From contig JAHDRA010000037.1 of the NCBI GenBank assembly GCA_018433525.1, positions 1 to 49,205 of the forward strand: 49,205 bases of DNA, in the 5' to 3' direction. This stretch comes from Paludibacteraceae bacterium (GTDB taxonomy: Bacteria > Bacteroidota > Bacteroidia > Bacteroidales > Paludibacteraceae). A program made the position numbers and the translations under genes. Below the pieces are notes generated by a model. The model saw only the letters and a program-made list of their open reading frames with translations, ran no database searches and was not told where the DNA came from. Positions 25,420-33,709 of this stretch are shown here, piece by piece; position 1 is the stretch's first letter; each line of letters begins with the position of its first letter.

Positions 25420-26100
25420 ATGAATAAGCAGACAATCGAACAAAACAATGAGGTTAAGGAGATTTTACAAAAACTTTGGCTTTCCCGAAACGGAGAAGTA
25501 GCTTCCCAAATGCGACAGTACGGGATGGTGTACCGCAAAAATCTGGGCGTCGCGATAACCCGCATAAGGGAAATAGCTTCCGATTATGAGCCAAACGAAG
25601 AAACAGCACAACAACTTTGGACACTTCACGGCAGAGAAACCATGTTGATGGCAATCCTGCTTCAGCCTGTAAACAATTTTAGTTGGGAAATGGCTCAAAG
25701 TTGGGCCGAAGACTGCGACAACATAGAAACGATTGAATTTGCGTGCATGCATCTTTTCTCAAAACTCCCTTTTGTCAACGAACTTTGCTGTGATTGGTGC
25801 GCTTCGGACAAAGTTCAATTGCAAATAATGGGATTTATTTTATCGGCACGCAATTATCAAAATTTTTCGGATGTGGATAGAAATCTTATTATTGAAAAGG
25901 CTTTTGAAAATTCGACAACCGATAATTTCCATCTGTATAAAGCCATCAGTTTGGCGCTTTGCAGATTTTGCAGAAATGGAAAATCCATCGCAGATTTTAT
26001 TCTCGAAAAAATGAGCAACTTCCTTCTTCAACCAACTGCCGGTCAACAATATATCATGGAAGAAGTGAAATCGGAAATGAATTTTTTGGAACTTTTATAA
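25420..26100 (+). CDS. AlkD-like HEAT-repeat protein (DNA alkylation repair family)
   Basis: About 226 residues from ATG 25420 (MNKQTIEQNNEVKEILQKLW). Almost entirely alpha-helical, with features of the AlkC/AlkD superfamily: an N-terminal LWLSRNGEVASQMRQYGMVY, LGVAITRIREIASDY, then ELWT-like LWTLHGRETMLMAILLQP and repeated HEAT-like helices such as FACMHLFSKLPFVNELCCDW. Family members lift alkylated bases from DNA, but the Trp and Asp catalytic residues of AlkD were not confidently mapped here, so activity is uncertain. The gene lies 33 bases before fur on the same strand. Confidence 0.7.
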   Translation: MNKQTIEQNNEVKEILQKLWLSRNGEVASQMRQYGMVYRKNLGVAITRIREIASDYEPNEETAQQLWTLHGRETMLMAILLQPVNNFSWEMAQSWAEDCDNIETIEFACMHLFSKLPFVNELCCDWCASDKVQLQIMGFILSARNYQNFSDVDRNLIIEKAFENSTTDNFHLYKAISLALCRFCRNGKSIADFILEKMSNFLLQPTAGQQYIMEEVKSEMNFLELL

Positions 26101-26133
26101 CAATTATATTCTAAAAAATCTTACCTTTGTTCT

Positions 26134-26607
26134 ATGGATGAAAACAAAGAAAAAGAAGAAAATTCCTTTGAAGTGGTCAAGAAAATTTTTAACGATTATT
26201 TGGCTGCCCATCAGCATCGCAAAACGCCCGAACGTTACGCAATTCTGGAGCAAATTTACACCCACGAAGGACATTTCAATGCCGAGCTGCTTTACAATGC
26301 CATGCAAAAGGATTATCGTGTCAGTTTGGCCACTATTTACAATACGCTCGATTTGCTGCTCGAGTGCAAATTAATTGTAAAACATCAATTTGGCGATCAA
26401 CTGGCACAATATGAAAAAACTTTCGGCACCAACATTCATCATCATCTTATTTGTACGCAATGTGGCAAAATAAAGGAATTTTCCGACAAAAATATAAAAG
26501 CAGCCATCCAGTCGAAGCATTTTCAAACTTTTCAAATGTCGCATTACTCGCTGTATATTTATGGAATTTGCAGTAAATGCCTGAAAAAAAAGAAAAAAAC
26601 TTCGTAA
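26134..26607 (+). CDS. fur: Fur-family metalloregulator
   Basis: A 157-residue dimeric repressor. The winged helix contains KTPERYAILEQIYTHEGHFN and the recognition helix VSLATIYNTLDLL, both strongly Fur-like. The sensing domain has HHHLICTQCGKIKEF, with the HHH cluster and first CxxC, and a second CxxC near the end (GICSKCLK), so a structural zinc is expected. It could sense Fe2+ (Fur), Zn2+ (Zur) or peroxide (PerR); the sequence alone does not decide. A -7 box TACCTTTG at 26122-26129 ends only four bases before the ATG, so the message may be leaderless. Possible target: the palindrome at 15004-15022. Confidence 0.93.
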   Translation: MDENKEKEENSFEVVKKIFNDYLAAHQHRKTPERYAILEQIYTHEGHFNAELLYNAMQKDYRVSLATIYNTLDLLLECKLIVKHQFGDQLAQYEKTFGTNIHHHLICTQCGKIKEFSDKNIKAAIQSKHFQTFQMSHYSLYIYGICSKCLKKKKKTS

Positions 26608-26621
26608 AAAGTGTTGTTTCA

Positions 26622-26735
26622 ATGAAAAAAATTACCTTATTTTTCACCTTTTCTGTAAATGGATGCCGTAAGCAAACGGATTCTGAAGCAAGGAAAGGTT
26701 TTATTTTGCAAAATCATAAAAATTTAAACGAATGA
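26622..26735 (+). CDS. Possible small ORF coupled to purA
   Basis: A 37-codon frame, starting MKKITLFFTFSVNGCRKQ, whose TGA stop overlaps the purA ATG in an ATGA arrangement. The start looks like a short lipoprotein signal with a Cys at position 15. No homologue is recognised. The overlap is suggestive of translational coupling, but a frame this short can arise by chance. Confidence 0.25.
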   Translation: MKKITLFFTFSVNGCRKQTDSEARKGFILQNHKNLNE

Positions 26736-28000
26736 AAGCAGATGTTTTATTAGGCCTTCAGTGGGGCGACGAAGGAAAAGGAAAAGTTGTGGATGTACTG
26801 ACGCCACATTACGATATTGTGGCTCGATTTCAAGGCGGCCCCAATGCCGGTCATACTTTGGAGTTTAAAGGAAAAAAATTTGTATTGCGTTCGGTTCCGT
26901 CGGGAATTTTTCAGGGCGACAAAATCAACGTGATTGGCAACGGGATGGTGATTGACCCTGCCCTTTTCAAGGAAGAAGTGGAAGCTCTCGAAGCAGCAGG
27001 CGAACCCTTGCATCAGCGGCTGAAAATTTCCAAAAAAGCTCATCTCATTCTTCCGACGCATCGATTGCTCGATCTGGCTTCCGAAGCTGCCAAAGGAACA
27101 GGCAAAATTGGTACAACGGGCAAAGGTATTGGCCCTGCTTATACAGACAAAATAAGCAGAAATGGACTTCGGATAGGTGATATTCTGCATCGTTTCGACG
27201 AAAAATATCGTGAAGTCGTTGCTCGCCATACGGAAATGTTGCGTCAATACAATTTTGAATACGATTTGGCTGCATTGGAAAAAACTTTTTTTGAAGGAAT
27301 AGAATGTATCAAACGTTTTGATTTGATTGACAGCGAATACTTTATCAACCACTCGCTGGAAGAAGGGAAAAAAATTTTGGCCGAAGGTGCTCAGGGAACG
27401 TTGCTCGACATTGATTTCGGTTCGTATCCTTTTGTAACTTCTTCCAACACGATTTGTGCCGGCGCTTGCACCGGGCTTGGCCTCTCTCCGCAAAAAATCG
27501 GAGAAGTTTACGGTATTTTCAAAGCTTATTGCACGCGCGTGGGAAGCGGTCCTTTTCCAACCGAGTTGAAAGACGAAACCGGAGAACTGATTCGCAAAAA
27601 AGGTTGTGAGTTTGGTGCTGTAACCGGCCGTCCTCGTCGTTGTGGTTGGATCGATTTGGTTGCATTGCGCTATTCAATCATGCTCAATGGCGTTACTCAG
27701 TTGATTATGATGAAAAGCGACGTGCTGGATGATTTTGATACCATAAAGGCTTGTGTGGCATATCGTATCGACGGAAAGGAAACGGAAGAATTTCCATTTG
27801 AAATTACCGAAAATCTCGAACCCGTTTATGTTGAATTGCCCGGTTGGAAAACCAAAATATCGAACTTGCAAAGTGAAGACGAATTTCCCGAAGAATTGAA
27901 TGCCTATTTGAATTTTTTGGAAGAAGAATTGAATGTCCCGATAAAGATTGTTTCTGTAGGACCCGACCGTGAACAAACCGTCATTCGCTATCAGGAATAG
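26732..28000 (+). CDS. purA: Adenylosuccinate synthetase
   Basis: A 422-residue cytoplasmic enzyme joining IMP and aspartate with GTP, the first committed step to AMP. Signature segments are present in order: GLQWGDEGKGKVVDVL at the N terminus, QGGPNAGHT, GIGPAYTDKISRNGLRI, the EGAQGTLLDIDFGSYPFVTSSNT switch region, VGSGPFPTEL, and TGRPRRCGW(I)DL for the GTP site. Full length for the family. Expressed downstream of fur on the same strand with a 124-base gap. Confidence 0.98.
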   Translation: MKADVLLGLQWGDEGKGKVVDVLTPHYDIVARFQGGPNAGHTLEFKGKKFVLRSVPSGIFQGDKINVIGNGMVIDPALFKEEVEALEAAGEPLHQRLKISKKAHLILPTHRLLDLASEAAKGTGKIGTTGKGIGPAYTDKISRNGLRIGDILHRFDEKYREVVARHTEMLRQYNFEYDLAALEKTFFEGIECIKRFDLIDSEYFINHSLEEGKKILAEGAQGTLLDIDFGSYPFVTSSNTICAGACTGLGLSPQKIGEVYGIFKAYCTRVGSGPFPTELKDETGELIRKKGCEFGAVTGRPRRCGWIDLVALRYSIMLNGVTQLIMMKSDVLDDFDTIKACVAYRIDGKETEEFPFEITENLEPVYVELPGWKTKISNLQSEDEFPEELNAYLNFLEEELNVPIKIVSVGPDREQTVIRYQE

Positions 28001-28100
28001 TTTTCCAATTTTTATGCACTACAAACTGCCAATCTGTCAATTAAATTTTTGGCAAACATTTTGCATGAAATAAAATGTTAATTATAAAATTGAAAAGACT

Positions 28101-28778
28101 ATGATTTATATTATTTTTATTGTTTTTGCGCTGATTAGTTTTTTGCTTCAGAACAGGTTGCAGTCAAAATTCAAACGTTACTCGAAATTACCTGTACCAA
28201 ATGGTATGACGGGAAAAGATGTAGCCGAAAAAATGCTGCACGACAACGGCATTTATGATGTGAAGGTTATTTCCACCTCCGGTCATCTCACCGATCATTA
28301 TAATCCGGCAAACAAAACCATTAATTTGAGCGAACAGGTGTACGCCTCGAGTAATGTGGCGGCGGCGGCCATTGCTGCTCATGAAACAGGGCACGCGGTT
28401 CAGCACGCTTATGCTTATGCTCCACTGACTCTGCGTTCAAAACTGGTTCCGGTGGTAAGTTTTGCTTCCATGTGGATGCAATGGGTACTGTTGGCAGGTA
28501 TTATTTTTCTTCAATCTTTTCCTCAACTGATGTTGACGGGAATTATTCTTTTTGCGCTGACCACGCTTTTCAGTTTCATAACTTTACCGGTAGAAATCAA
28601 TGCCAGTCAACGTGCGTTGGCCTGGCTCAACAATGCCGGCATTACCAATTATGAAACCCACGAACCGGCCAAAGATGCTTTGAAAACGGCAGCTTACACT
28701 TATGTGGTAGCCGCTTTGGGATCGTTGGCAACGCTGGTTTATTATATCCTGATTTTCATGGGTGGAAGCCGAAGATAA
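28101..28778 (+). CDS. Membrane zinc metallopeptidase (YugP-like)
   Basis: A 225-residue protein with one N-terminal helix (residues 1-18), a short soluble region with the HExxH zinc motif HETGH at 94-98, and three more helices in the C-terminal half (WVLLAGIIFLQ, LTGIILFALTTL, and a final YTYVVAALGSLATLVYYILI). Upstream of the motif lies the family segment GHLTDHYNPANKTINLSEQVY, and further on PVEINASQRALAWL, in which the glutamate may be the third zinc ligand. This is the neutral zinc metallopeptidase family 2; substrates are unknown, but membrane-protein quality control is often suggested. Confidence 0.88.
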   Translation: MIYIIFIVFALISFLLQNRLQSKFKRYSKLPVPNGMTGKDVAEKMLHDNGIYDVKVISTSGHLTDHYNPANKTINLSEQVYASSNVAAAAIAAHETGHAVQHAYAYAPLTLRSKLVPVVSFASMWMQWVLLAGIIFLQSFPQLMLTGIILFALTTLFSFITLPVEINASQRALAWLNNAGITNYETHEPAKDALKTAAYTYVVAALGSLATLVYYILIFMGGSRR

Positions 28779-28802
28779 ATATAAAAATTCATACATTTTG
28801 AT

Positions 28803-28850
28803 AAGGAAAACCGACTTTTTTAAGAGAAGGTTTTCCTTATTTCTTTTTTC
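28803..28850 (+). terminator. Terminator of the zinc metallopeptidase gene
   Basis: AAGGAAAACC (28803-28812) pairs with GGTTTTCCTT (28829-28838), followed by ATTTCTTTTTT. Confidence 0.8.
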
Positions 28851-28867
28851 AAATCGGGAAAAATCAC

Positions 28868-28875
28868 TACATTTG
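28868..28875 (+). promoter_or_regulatory. -7 element before tRNA-Arg
   Basis: TACATTTG fits TAnnTTTG and ends 10 bases before the mature tRNA. The -33 element is weak. Confidence 0.45.
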
Positions 28876-28885
28876 CATCCGCATT

Positions 28886-28959
28886 GGCTCCGTAGTTCAG
28901 TTGTATAGAACGTCAGATTCCGGTTCTGAAGGTCTTGGGTTAGAATCCCAACGGGGTCA
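28886..28959 (+). tRNA. tRNA-Arg (anticodon CCG), with a compensated D/T-loop pair
   Basis: Acceptor GGCTCCG/CGGGGTC, D arm GTTC/GAAC, anticodon stem TCAGA/TCTGA with loop TTCCGGT, T stem TTGGG/CCCAA. The T loop is TTAGAAT instead of TTCGAAT (C56 to A), and the D loop has G18-T19 instead of GG, so the usual tertiary G19-C56 pair is replaced by U19-A56. A terminator follows. It decodes CGG. Confidence 0.92.
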
Positions 28960-28964
28960 CACAC

Positions 28965-29001
28965 AGCCAACCTTAACATGTTTGTTCGGGTTGGCTTTTT
29001 T
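28965..29001 (+). terminator. Terminator of tRNA-Arg
   Basis: AGCCAACC (28965-28972) pairs with GGTTGGCT (28989-28996), followed by a T tract. Confidence 0.85.
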
Positions 29002-29140
29002 GGTAAGAAAATTTTTATTTGAAAATAATTGTATGTTCTTCACTTTCAGCCGATTGGCTCAAAGCTGTTACACTTCCGATTTTTTCGTTCAAAATCACTA
29101 ATTTTGCAGAAAAATTTTAATATTGAATCCTGCTCAATCA

Positions 29141-30547
29141 ATGAGAAAAAAGAAACAGCTCCCCGTTTTGGAAAAGGTAACCATTACCGATATTGGAGCC
29201 GAAGGCAAAGCTCTGACAAAAATAAACGATATGGTCGTTTTTGTTCCTTTGGTGGTGCCGGGCGATGTAGTGGACTTGCAAGTTACGCAAAAGAAAAAAA
29301 ATTACATGGAAGCCCGAGCTGTAAAATTTCATCACTATTCGGAACAACGTTGTGAGCCTTTTTGTCAACATTTTGGCATTTGCGGCGGTTGCAAGTGGCA
29401 AATGTTACCTTATGCAGAACAGTTGAAATACAAACAAAAACAGGTAGAAGATCATTTGAAGCACATTGGAAAAGTTCAATTGCCGGAAATTTCGCCCATT
29501 CTCCCTTCCGAAAAAACCGTTTTTTACAGAAATAAACTGGAATTTACCTTTTCCAATCGCCGTTGGCGGAGTTTTGAAGAAATATCTTCTGCACAGAATA
29601 TTGAAGATGAAAATGCACTCGGATTTCACATTCCGGGACATTTTGACAAAGTGTTGAACATTGAAAAATGCTGGTTGCAGGACGATATTTCCAATAAAAT
29701 CAGAAACGAAATTCGTCGTTATGCTTTGGAGAATGAATTGGAATTCTTTAATCTGCGTCGTCAGGAAGGATTTTTGCGAACCATGATGGTAAGAACTTCC
29801 ACCACTGGTGAAGTGATGCTGCTAGTCGTGTTTTTTCGGGAAGACGAAACGAAACGAAAAGCTCTTTTGCAACACATAGCCGACACTTTTCCCGAAATTA
29901 CTTCCCTTTTGTACGTAATCAATTCCAAAGCCAACGATACCATTACCGATCAGGAAATTATTTCCTTCACAGGAAATGATAGTATTTACGAAAAAATGGA
30001 AGATTTAACTTTCAAAATTGGCGCAAAGTCCTTCTTTCAAACCAATTCTGCACAAGCTTGCAGGTTGTATGAAAAAGCCCGCGACTTTGCAGCATTGACG
30101 GGGAATGAACTTGTTTACGATTTATACACCGGTACGGGCACCATAGCCAATTTTGTGGCGCGAAAGGCAAAGAAAGTGATTGGAATCGAATATGTACCTG
30201 AAGCAGTGGAAGATGCCGTGAATAATTCAAAACTTAATAACATTACCAATACATTTTTTTATCCGGGTGATCTGAAAGAAGTAATGACAGCCAATTTTAT
30301 TCGTGAGCAGGGAAATCCTGATGTCATTATCACTGATCCGCCAAGAGCCGGAATGCATGGGGATGTAGTGGATGCCATTCTGACTACTAATGCCGCAAGA
30401 ATTGTTTATATCAGCTGCAATTCGGCAACACAAGCTCGTGATTTGCAACTTTTGGACAGCAAATATAAAGTTACTGCCGTTCAGCCGGTAGATATGTTTC
30501 CTCATACGCATCATGTTGAAAATGTAGTATTGCTTGAACATCGGTAA
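29141..30547 (+). CDS. rlmD: 23S rRNA (uracil-5)-methyltransferase, RlmD/RumA family
   Basis: About 468 residues from ATG 29141; an in-frame TTG 18 bases earlier is discarded. A TRAM domain (residues 1-65, with FVPLVVPGDVVDLQV) precedes the iron-sulfur cysteines CEPFCQHFGICGGCKW, and the C-terminal Rossmann methyltransferase has the SAM loop YDLYTGTGTIANFVA, then DPPRAGMHGDVV and the catalytic cysteine in ISCNSATQARDL. It methylates a uridine in 23S rRNA; RlmD modifies U1939 in E. coli. Whether this copy is RlmD or a sister such as RlmCD is not certain. Single-gene unit. Confidence 0.92.
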   Translation: MRKKKQLPVLEKVTITDIGAEGKALTKINDMVVFVPLVVPGDVVDLQVTQKKKNYMEARAVKFHHYSEQRCEPFCQHFGICGGCKWQMLPYAEQLKYKQKQVEDHLKHIGKVQLPEISPILPSEKTVFYRNKLEFTFSNRRWRSFEEISSAQNIEDENALGFHIPGHFDKVLNIEKCWLQDDISNKIRNEIRRYALENELEFFNLRRQEGFLRTMMVRTSTTGEVMLLVVFFREDETKRKALLQHIADTFPEITSLLYVINSKANDTITDQEIISFTGNDSIYEKMEDLTFKIGAKSFFQTNSAQACRLYEKARDFAALTGNELVYDLYTGTGTIANFVARKAKKVIGIEYVPEAVEDAVNNSKLNNITNTFFYPGDLKEVMTANFIREQGNPDVIITDPPRAGMHGDVVDAILTTNAARIVYISCNSATQARDLQLLDSKYKVTAVQPVDMFPHTHHVENVVLLEHR

Positions 30548-30768
30548 ACAGAATATTTTAAATGTATTTGTTTTGTACGAGCCTTTGGAATCTTTTGTTA
30601 TCATTATAACAAATTGTTAATTAGTTATAAAGATACAAAATTTCAAGGTGTTCACCAAAAAATGACAATTATTTTATTGATTATCAGATAATCATATAAC
30701 TATAATATAATTTTTCTCATGTGCTAAAATATATTTGAAAAAACTTATAGCTTAAATTTTAAATTATC

Positions 30769-32229
30769 ATGATTAGTTTTTTTATTTCCATTGGACTTTT
30801 AATAGCAGGTTATTTTATTTATGGAAAAATTACTGAACGTATTTTTGGCATTGAGCCGAACAGACCTACTCCTGCTCTTGCCAATCCTGATGGCGTAGAT
30901 TATATTCCTTTGCCATGGTGGCGGGTATTTTTGATTCAATTTTTAAACATTGCTGGTTTAGGACCTATCTTTGGTGCAATTATGGGTATTATGTTTGGCG
31001 AATCAGCTTTTTTATGGATTGTATTTGGAACCATTTTCGCTGGTGGAGTTCATGATTATCTTTCTGGTATGATGTCCATTCGTAACAATGGTACAAGTTT
31101 ACCTGAATTGGTAGGAAATGAACTGGGAAATGGTATCAAGCAATTTATGAGGGTTTTTTCGCTGGCTTTGATGATACTGGTAGGTGCAGTTTTTGTTTCA
31201 GGTCCTGCACAACTTCTGGCAAATTTTACTCCTCATTCTATTAATGTAAGTGGATGGATTGTAATTGTATTTACCTATTATATTTTAGCTACTCTGTTGC
31301 CCATTGATAAAATTATTGCTAAAATTTATCCATTTTTTGGTTTTGTCTTATTATTTATGGCTGTTGGAATTTTTTTAGCTCTTATACTAAATAAAGCTCC
31401 TATCCCGGAATTTACAGAAGGATTTGCCAATCTTCATCCTAATAAGTTACCTATTTTCCCTATTATGTTTGTTTCCATTGCTTGTGGTGCTATTTCAGGA
31501 TTTCATGCAACCCAATCTCCACTTATGGCTCGCTGTATTCAAAATGAAAAATTAGGACGTCGTATTTTTTATGGCAGCATGGTTGCCGAAGGAATAGTAG
31601 CTTTAATTTGGGCTGCAGCAGCTTCCAGTTTTTTTGGTTCCATTCAAGGATTACAAGAATTTCTGGGAACTCTTCCGGCTACTGCTAATAAACCTGCTGT
31701 GGTGGTAGATCGTATTTGTAGAGATTGGCTGGGAAATATTGGAGGAGTTATAACATTATTAGGTGTAATAGCTGCTCCACTCACTTCAGGCGATACGGCA
31801 TTGCGTTCAGCGCGACTGATTGTAGCTGACTTTATTCATCTGGAGCAAAAATCTTGGAAAAAAAGGTTGATGATTTCCATTCCTATCTTCATTTTGACTT
31901 TTATTGTCCTACAAATTAATTTTGATGCTTTGTGGAGATATTTTGCCTGGTGTAATCAGACATTGGCTGTTTTTACACTCTGGTCTATCACTGTTTATCT
32001 GGCAAAAAGGCACAAGGGTTATTGGATTTCTCTTATCCCAGCAGTATTTATGACTTGCGTTAGTGTAAGTTATATTTGCATTGCACCTGAAGGATTTCAA
32101 TTGCCTCAGTATCTTTCTTATCTTATCAGTGCAATTGCTTGTGTTGTGGTTATATTTTTCTTTTATCGTTTTATTTACCTTAATAAGGAAAAATTATTAA
32201 CTGAAAATCAATTATTTAATAAAAAATGA
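30769..32229 (+). CDS. CstA-family carbon-starvation transporter
   Basis: A 486-residue polytopic membrane protein, shorter than E. coli CstA (about 700) but matching the compact members common in Bacteroidota. Family blocks include the start FFISIGLLIAGYFIYGKITE, then NPDGVDYIPLPWWRVFLIQF, IAGLGPIFGAIMGIMFGESAFLW, and ACGAISGFHATQSPLMARC with GDTALRSARL further on. CstA proteins import peptides or pyruvate under carbon limitation; the substrate here is not known. Codon use looks more AT-rich than the flanking rlmD and nadB genes, which may hint at different ancestry. Confidence 0.9.
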   Translation: MISFFISIGLLIAGYFIYGKITERIFGIEPNRPTPALANPDGVDYIPLPWWRVFLIQFLNIAGLGPIFGAIMGIMFGESAFLWIVFGTIFAGGVHDYLSGMMSIRNNGTSLPELVGNELGNGIKQFMRVFSLALMILVGAVFVSGPAQLLANFTPHSINVSGWIVIVFTYYILATLLPIDKIIAKIYPFFGFVLLFMAVGIFLALILNKAPIPEFTEGFANLHPNKLPIFPIMFVSIACGAISGFHATQSPLMARCIQNEKLGRRIFYGSMVAEGIVALIWAAAASSFFGSIQGLQEFLGTLPATANKPAVVVDRICRDWLGNIGGVITLLGVIAAPLTSGDTALRSARLIVADFIHLEQKSWKKRLMISIPIFILTFIVLQINFDALWRYFAWCNQTLAVFTLWSITVYLAKRHKGYWISLIPAVFMTCVSVSYICIAPEGFQLPQYLSYLISAIACVVVIFFFYRFIYLNKEKLLTENQLFNKK

Positions 32230-32414
32230 TTCAAAAAAGTTCAAAATTGAATCTTTCCCGTTGAAAATTGACTAATTTTACATTTTTTTTTAACAGATAA
32301 AAAGTACTTTCTAAAAAGCAGTATTACTGTAATTACTTATTTTTGGCAAAGAATGAAAAAAGACATTCTGATGAAAAAGCAAATAAAATATTTTTTTTAA
32401 AAACCTAAACAGAT

Positions 32415-33545
32415 ATGGCGATAACTGTTCGAGAAGTAACTACCAAAAAACAATTGAAACAATTTGTCTGGTTTGGGATCAATTTGTACAAGGATAATGA
32501 ATATGCAGCTCCACCGCTGTTTATAGACGACTATACCAACCTGACTAAAGGAAAAAACCCTTCGCTTGATTTTTGCGAAGCTGCTTATTTTCTTGCCTAC
32601 AACGAAAAAAATGAAATTGTTGGTCGCATTGCAGCCATAATCAATCCGGTTGCCAATGAAACATGGAATCAGAAAAATGCACGTTTCGGGTGGGTGGATT
32701 TTATCGACGACTATGAAGTTTCGAAAGCCCTGTTTGATGCGGCAGTGGAATGGGCAAGAGCCAAAGGCATGACAGCCATGCAAGGCCCACTCGGATTTAC
32801 CGATTTTGACCACGAAGGTACGCTTATCGAAGGTTTTGACCGACTTGGAACATTGGCCGGCATATATAATTATCCTTATTATTCACAGCACATCGAAAAA
32901 TATGGTTTTGTGAAAGATGCCGATTGGGTTGAATTTCTCATTACCATTCCCGAAAAATTTCCCGATAAATATTTCCGTATCGCTGAGCTGGTGAAACAAA
33001 AATATCACTTAACACCTCGACATTTTAAAAGCCGTAAAAAACTGGTAAACGGCTATGGAAACAAAATTTTCGATTTACTCAATACTTGCTATCAGCATTT
33101 ATACGGTTTCACCAAATTGAACGAAGCCCAAAAGCAGTTTTACATAAAACTCTATTTCAGCTTTTTCAGACTGGATACGGTTTCGGTGGTAACCGACGAA
33201 AATGATGATGTGGTAGCAGTGGGTATTGCCATGCCAAGTCTGACCAAAGCTTTGCAGAAAGCAAAAGGGAAAATATTCCCGCTGGGTTGGTTTTATTTGC
33301 TGAAATCTATTTATTATAAAAACGATATCGTGGATTTGTATCTGATAGCAGTACATCCCCGTTATCAGGGAAAAGGTGTCAATTCTATCCTTTTTGCCGA
33401 ATTGATGGTCAATTTTGCAAAAAATGGATATAAATTTGCAGAAAGTAATCCGGAGTTGGAAACCAATACTCAGGTTTCCTCTCAGTGGAGTGATTTTGAA
33501 CATATCAATCACAAGCGCAGAAGAGCTTACATTAAACAAATCTGA
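32415..33545 (+). CDS. GNAT-fold N-acetyltransferase-like protein (YghO-like)
   Basis: A 376-residue cytoplasmic protein without recognised partners. The N-terminal part (MAITVREVTTKKQLKQFVWF, then DNEYAAPPLFIDDYTNL and MQGPLGFTDFDHEGTLIEGF) is typical of a conserved Bacteroidota family, and the C-terminal portion has a GNAT-like acetyl-CoA segment (LIAVHPRYQGKGVNSILFAEL, with Q/RxxGxG-type loop QGKGV). Substrate unknown. It stands 158 bases or more from neighbours. Confidence 0.75.
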   Translation: MAITVREVTTKKQLKQFVWFGINLYKDNEYAAPPLFIDDYTNLTKGKNPSLDFCEAAYFLAYNEKNEIVGRIAAIINPVANETWNQKNARFGWVDFIDDYEVSKALFDAAVEWARAKGMTAMQGPLGFTDFDHEGTLIEGFDRLGTLAGIYNYPYYSQHIEKYGFVKDADWVEFLITIPEKFPDKYFRIAELVKQKYHLTPRHFKSRKKLVNGYGNKIFDLLNTCYQHLYGFTKLNEAQKQFYIKLYFSFFRLDTVSVVTDENDDVVAVGIAMPSLTKALQKAKGKIFPLGWFYLLKSIYYKNDIVDLYLIAVHPRYQGKGVNSILFAELMVNFAKNGYKFAESNPELETNTQVSSQWSDFEHINHKRRRAYIKQI

Positions 33546-33709
33546 AAATTTACTTTTTCTTGAAAAAATTATTTAATTCGTTTTTTTGACCAACTATGAA
33601 ATTTTTTGAATGGTTGGACTCCACCTATCAACTTCTTTCAACTTTTTTAGCTCGAATTTTGTTTGAATAGTGTGAAGTCAATAAACAATTGACTTAATAC
33701 ATATTGATT

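Noticed and set aside
26750..27493. Open frame of 247 codons on the minus strand
   Set aside because: Lies wholly inside purA in antisense; composition is unlike a real protein.
33598..33670. 24-codon frame (starting MKFFEWLDSTYQLL) before nadB
   Set aside because: Too short, no homologue and no clear ribosome-binding context; chance frame in AT-rich DNA.
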